From: Prevotella sp. UBA7594
Lineage (GTDB): Bacteria > Bacteroidota > Bacteroidia > Bacteroidales > Bacteroidaceae
Assembly (NCBI GenBank): GCA_002490315.1
Contig: DLKG01000003.1
Location: forward strand, 1-9,566
Length of the DNA: 9,566 nucleotides
Direction: 5' to 3'
A model generated the notes under the pieces. That model searched no databases. It saw only the letters and a list, made by a program, of their open reading frames with translations, and was not told where the DNA came from. Positions 7,170-9,566 of the stretch are shown here, piece by piece. The first letter of the stretch is position 1, and the number at the start of each line of letters is the position of its first letter. The position numbers and the translations under genes were made by a program.

Positions 7170-7246
7170 AAAAAGCAACTTAAAACAACTACGCTTGCAA
7201 CCTAATCTAACGATTTTGCAAACAGCGTTGTCTTAAGTTGCTTTTT
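7170..7246 (+). terminator. Long intrinsic terminator after rny
   Basis: AAAAAGCAACTTAA (7170-7183) is fully complementary to TTAAGTTGCTTTTT (7233-7246), a 14-bp outer stem ending in T5. Further pairing continues inside: ACAAC (7185-7189) with GTTGT (7227-7231), and TTGCAA (7195-7200) with TTGCAA (7216-7221), leaving a loop of about 15 nt. It begins 41 nt after the rny stop. The A-run on the left side means it could also stop transcription arriving from the right. It is longer than a typical terminator and might be a stable RNA 3' end. Confidence 0.8.
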
Positions 7247-7253
7247 CATTTAT

Positions 7254-7274
7254 CGGTTGTCGTGCTGACAGCCG
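7254..7274 (+). other. Short hairpin upstream of the sotB-like gene
   Basis: CGGTTGTC (7254-7261) pairs with GACAGCCG (7267-7274) across a 5-nt loop GTGCT: eight pairs including one U-G. It lies between the rny terminator and the MFS gene. It has no T-run and would be in the leader if transcription begins upstream. In 7130-7332 I see only the terminator, this hairpin and the 12-bp repeat, and no recognisable promoter. Confidence 0.35.
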
Positions 7275-7332
7275 ACAGGCAAGAACGAGAAACATAGAGC
7301 AGAATAACAGGATAACAAATCACAAGAAAACA

Positions 7333-8547
7333 ATGCAACAAGCACATTCATCCGCAAAAGGCGACTTCCGCCGCTGGTTGCCTATCATCGGCATATCCTT
7401 TGCCGTATTCGTCTTTAACACGTCTGAATTTATGCCAATCGGCCTACTCAGCGACATAGCTTCCGACCTGCATATTAGCGACGCACGCGCCGGACTGCTA
7501 ATCTCTGTCTACGCATGGGTGGTGGCGTTGATGTCATTGCCGCTTATGATGATGGTGTCGAAGATGGAGATGAAGCGCCTTATGCTTGGCATTGTCGCCC
7601 TCTTCGTGGTGAGTCATGTCGGCTCGGCCCTTGCTGAGGGCTACTATACGCTCATGGTGTCGCGTGTCGGAGTCGCATGTGCACATTCCATATTTTGGTC
7701 GATAGCAGCCCCGCTCGCCGTGCGTACAGTGCCCGACGGTCGCCGTGCGCTCGGACTTAGCATGATTGCCACTGGCTCCTCCGTGGCAATGGTTGTCGGC
7801 TTGCCCCTTGGCCGCATCGTGGGTCTCTACGTAGGCTGGCGCATGACGTTCTTCAGCATTGCCGTCGTTGCTGCCCTGATATTCATCTATCTGCTCATCG
7901 TCTTCCCGCGTGTGGAGAGTCGAGGAGGCTTCTCCGTGCGCAAGATGCCCGCATTGCTGCGCAATCGTGCACTTCTTGGCATATTCGTGATGTCGGTGCT
8001 CTTCGCAACAGCCCACTACACGGGCTACAGCTACATTGAGCCTTTCCTCGGGCGCATAGCAGGAATGTCTCCTGGAGCCGTGACCGCCACGCTCATCGTC
8101 TTTGGCGCCTCAGGAATGCTTGGCAGCATCGCTTTCGGTAAGTACTACATGAAGCATCGCTACGGATTTATCCTTACCACCACCCTCGCTCCTGCCGTCG
8201 TTCTCCTGCTCCTTCAGCCGGCAGCCTTGAGCGTGCCATCCATCGTCATCGCCTGCATCGTATGGGGCGCCATGGCTACAGCTTTCAACATTGCCTTCCA
8301 GGACAGCACCATACGTTTTGCTCCGGAAGATGCCGCCCCGATAGCAATGTCTATCTTCTCCGGCATCTTCAATCTCGGCATTGGCAGCGGAGCATACATA
8401 GGTGGGCTCGTCGTTACCCACCTCTCCATTGCGCACATCGGCTATGCCGGCGGAGCTATCGGACTCCTTGCCACGGCCTATTGCGCCTTCCGCCTCTTTC
8501 CAAATATGCGCCGCAGAGAGAATAAAATGAACGAAAATGTTGCATAA
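7333..8547 (+). CDS. sotB: MFS sugar efflux transporter, SotB type
   Basis: This is a 404-residue, 12-segment inner-membrane transporter of the major facilitator superfamily (DHA1-type). It closely resembles E. coli SotB, which exports sugars such as arabinose and lactose and can lessen IPTG toxicity. Shared stretches include FNTSEFMPIGLLSDIA (28-43), YAWVVALMSLP (60-70), SRVGVACAHSIFWSI (110-124), GLPLGRIVGLYVGWRMTFF (156-174), AHYTGYSYIEPFL (227-239) and FSGIFNLGIGSGA (342-354). Length and topology are normal for the family. The ATG at 7333 follows an A-rich leader (AAGAAAACA), supporting the start. It stands alone after the rny terminator and lacks an evident TAnnTTTG promoter. The C-terminal coding end overlaps the promoter of the next gene. 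The natural substrate in this organism is unknown; drug or metabolite efflux is possible. Confidence 0.92.
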   Translation: MQQAHSSAKGDFRRWLPIIGISFAVFVFNTSEFMPIGLLSDIASDLHISDARAGLLISVYAWVVALMSLPLMMMVSKMEMKRLMLGIVALFVVSHVGSALAEGYYTLMVSRVGVACAHSIFWSIAAPLAVRTVPDGRRALGLSMIATGSSVAMVVGLPLGRIVGLYVGWRMTFFSIAVVAALIFIYLLIVFPRVESRGGFSVRKMPALLRNRALLGIFVMSVLFATAHYTGYSYIEPFLGRIAGMSPGAVTATLIVFGASGMLGSIAFGKYYMKHRYGFILTTTLAPAVVLLLLQPAALSVPSIVIACIVWGAMATAFNIAFQDSTIRFAPEDAAPIAMSIFSGIFNLGIGSGAYIGGLVVTHLSIAHIGYAGGAIGLLATAYCAFRLFPNMRRRENKMNENVA

Positions 8548-8570
8548 TTTCCAACAAAACTATAAATTTG
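8539..8570 (+). promoter_or_regulatory. Promoter for the YitT-family gene
   Basis: GTTG at 8539-8542 and a perfect TAnnTTTG (TAAATTTG) at 8563-8570 are separated by 20 bp. The -33 element lies inside the last codons of the sotB-like gene. Transcription would start near 8576, about 45 nt before the ATG at 8622. Confidence 0.65.
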
Positions 8571-8587
8571 CAACGCCTAAATTTATA
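8561..8587. promoter_or_regulatory. Inverted repeat across the YitT promoter and start point
   Basis: TATAAATTT (8561-8569) is fully complementary to AAATTTATA (8579-8587) with a 9-nt spacer GCAACGCCT. The left arm covers the -7 box and the right arm lies just past the expected transcription start, a position suited to an operator. All arms are A/T, so chance is a real possibility in this A/T-rich gap. Confidence 0.35.
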
Positions 8588-8621
8588 CTGTAATTTATAA
8601 AGCAAAATAAAGCAAACAACT

Positions 8622-9530
8622 ATGGGAGATGTAAAAATTGTGGCACATAAGCCTGTAACAAGCAATAGTGTCAAGGATCTCGTGTTTATCGCACTTGGCA
8701 TATTGTCGTACGCCTTCGGCTACACTGCCTTCATACTGCCCGAAAAGGTCGTTATGGGTGGCGTGTCGGGAATTTCCGCCCTCGTCTATTATGCTACGAG
8801 CATGTTTTGGGATCACGGTATACCTACTGCCGTTTCCATTTTCTCGCTCAACTTCATAATGCTCCTCATCGCTTTCACAGCACTTACTCGGCAGTTTATC
8901 GTCAGGACTATTATCGGCGTTGGCTTCATGACGCTCTTCGTAGGAGCCTTGCAGCCCTTCTTTGAGGCCTTTCCGCTCATAACGCCGGGCGAGGATAAGT
9001 TCATGCACGTGCTCATCGGCGGAGCCATGAGCGGTGCCGGTCTTGGCATTGTATTCTCCCACAACGGCTCCACGGGCGGCACCGACATCATCACAGTGCT
9101 GCTCAACAAATATTTCAACATGAGCTTCGGACGCGCCATGCAGTTTGTCGACTGCACGATTATCTCCTCCTCCTATCTGCTCTTCCACAGTGCGGAGACC
9201 ATCGTCTACGGCGTAGCCTTCACACTCGTTGCAAGTTTCGTTTGCGACTATGTTGTCAACGGCACGCGACAGACCGTACAGTTTCTCATTATCTCAAAGA
9301 AGTACAAGGAGATTGCCGACGCTATCAATACGCAGGTGAAGCGTGGTGTCACGCTTGTGGACGGCAAGGGATGGTACAGTAAGAAGGAAGTGGAGATGCT
9401 CATTGTGCTTACGCGTAAGTACGAGTCGCAGGAGGTGTTCGCCGTGATAAAGGCCATCGACCCCGAAGCCGTTGTTTCGCAGACGTTCTGTCAGGGTGTC
9501 TTTGGCGAGGGATTTGACAAAATAAAGTAA
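8622..9530 (+). CDS. YitT-family membrane protein with DUF2179 domain
   Basis: This 302-residue protein has the YitT layout: a membrane region with about five or six hydrophobic segments (roughly 19-38, 44-60, 70-90, 94-115, 128-147, 177-212) followed by a soluble DUF2179 domain at about 218-297. Typical motifs are the AFILPEKVVMGGVSGISAL stretch (36-54), SHNGSTGGTDI (146-156) and GKGWYSKKEVEMLIVLTRK (248-266) in the soluble part. The family is widespread, with several paralogues per genome, and its transported substrate or role is not established. Length is normal. The ATG at 8622 follows an A-rich leader (AAAGCAAACAACT). It has its own promoter in the gap after the sotB-like gene, so it is probably not dependent on that gene. 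Confidence 0.93.
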   Translation: MGDVKIVAHKPVTSNSVKDLVFIALGILSYAFGYTAFILPEKVVMGGVSGISALVYYATSMFWDHGIPTAVSIFSLNFIMLLIAFTALTRQFIVRTIIGVGFMTLFVGALQPFFEAFPLITPGEDKFMHVLIGGAMSGAGLGIVFSHNGSTGGTDIITVLLNKYFNMSFGRAMQFVDCTIISSSYLLFHSAETIVYGVAFTLVASFVCDYVVNGTRQTVQFLIISKKYKEIADAINTQVKRGVTLVDGKGWYSKKEVEMLIVLTRKYESQEVFAVIKAIDPEAVVSQTFCQGVFGEGFDKIK

Positions 9531-9555
9531 GAAAGCAATAATTACAAGAAACGCA

Positions 9556-9566
9556 ATGTGGCTGGA
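9556..9566 (+). CDS. Possible start of the next gene (cut by window edge)
   Basis: An ATG at 9556 follows the A-rich stretch AATTACAAGAAACGCA, which resembles the leaders of the other genes here, and is only 25 nt after the YitT stop. Only ATG TGG CTG GA is visible (Met-Trp-Leu-), too little to identify the product. If real, it is probably co-transcribed with the YitT gene. Confidence 0.35.

Larger units (their letters stand above)
7146..7289. repeat. 12-bp direct repeat flanking the terminator
   Basis: GGCAAGAACGAG occurs at 7146-7157 and again at 7278-7289, 132 bp apart on the same strand. The copies bracket the long hairpin at 7170-7246 and the small one at 7254-7274. No other repeat arm or transposase is present. 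It may be the trace of a small duplication or insertion, or chance. Confidence 0.6.

Noticed and set aside
7247..7332. Promoter for the sotB-like gene
   Set aside because: CGATTTTG at 7211-7218 was the nearest candidate, but it mismatches TAnnTTTG at both leading bases, has no TTTG 20 bp upstream, and lies within the terminator hairpin.

Overview
The window looks like chromosomal DNA of a Bacteroidales bacterium, most likely Prevotella or a close relative. Three things point there. The proteins are of Bacteroidales type (a ROK glucokinase, a DUF4924-like protein, a Bacteroidetes-type RNase Y). Gene starts are preceded by A-rich leaders with no clear Shine-Dalgarno sequence. Five upstream regions carry the Bacteroidetes promoter pattern, a -33 TTTG-like element and a -7 TAnnTTTG-like element separated by exactly 20 bp. 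I see no rRNA, tRNA, CRISPR array, transposase or phage gene. It reads as core chromosome rather than a mobile island.

Layout: (1) 1-830, minus strand: a ROK-family glucokinase cut by the left edge. (2) 831-1046: a divergent promoter region with two back-to-back promoters. (3) 1047-2281, plus: a two-gene unit of a LysE/RhtB-type exporter and a DUF4924-like protein 2 nt apart. (4) 2282-2551: an intergenic region with an array of four near-palindromes at exact 22-bp spacing, a second hairpin, and the prfC promoter. (5) 2552-4120: prfC, peptide chain release factor 3. (6) 4121-4238: overlapping hairpins and a promoter. (7) 4239-7129: a probable four-gene operon (unknown 210-aa protein, 99-aa coiled-coil protein, ZapA, RNase Y) ending in a long terminator hairpin at 7170-7246. 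(8) 7333-8547: a SotB-type MFS sugar efflux transporter with no promoter that I recognise. (9) 8622-9530: a YitT-family membrane protein with its own promoter in the tail of the preceding gene. (10) 9556-9566: the probable first codons of another gene.

Most genes are housekeeping: sugar phosphorylation, export, translation termination and recycling, divisome assembly and mRNA decay. The most coherent functional unit is the operon at 4239-7129, where the Z-ring factor ZapA sits between a small coiled-coil protein and the membrane-anchored RNase Y, behind an unrecognised protein with a basic amphipathic N-terminus. The most unusual non-coding signal is the 22-bp-phased palindrome array at 2319-2394, in which paired base changes in one copy keep its symmetry. 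I found no clear evidence of a wholly new multi-gene system. The array and the two uncharacterised division-cluster proteins deserve the closest look.
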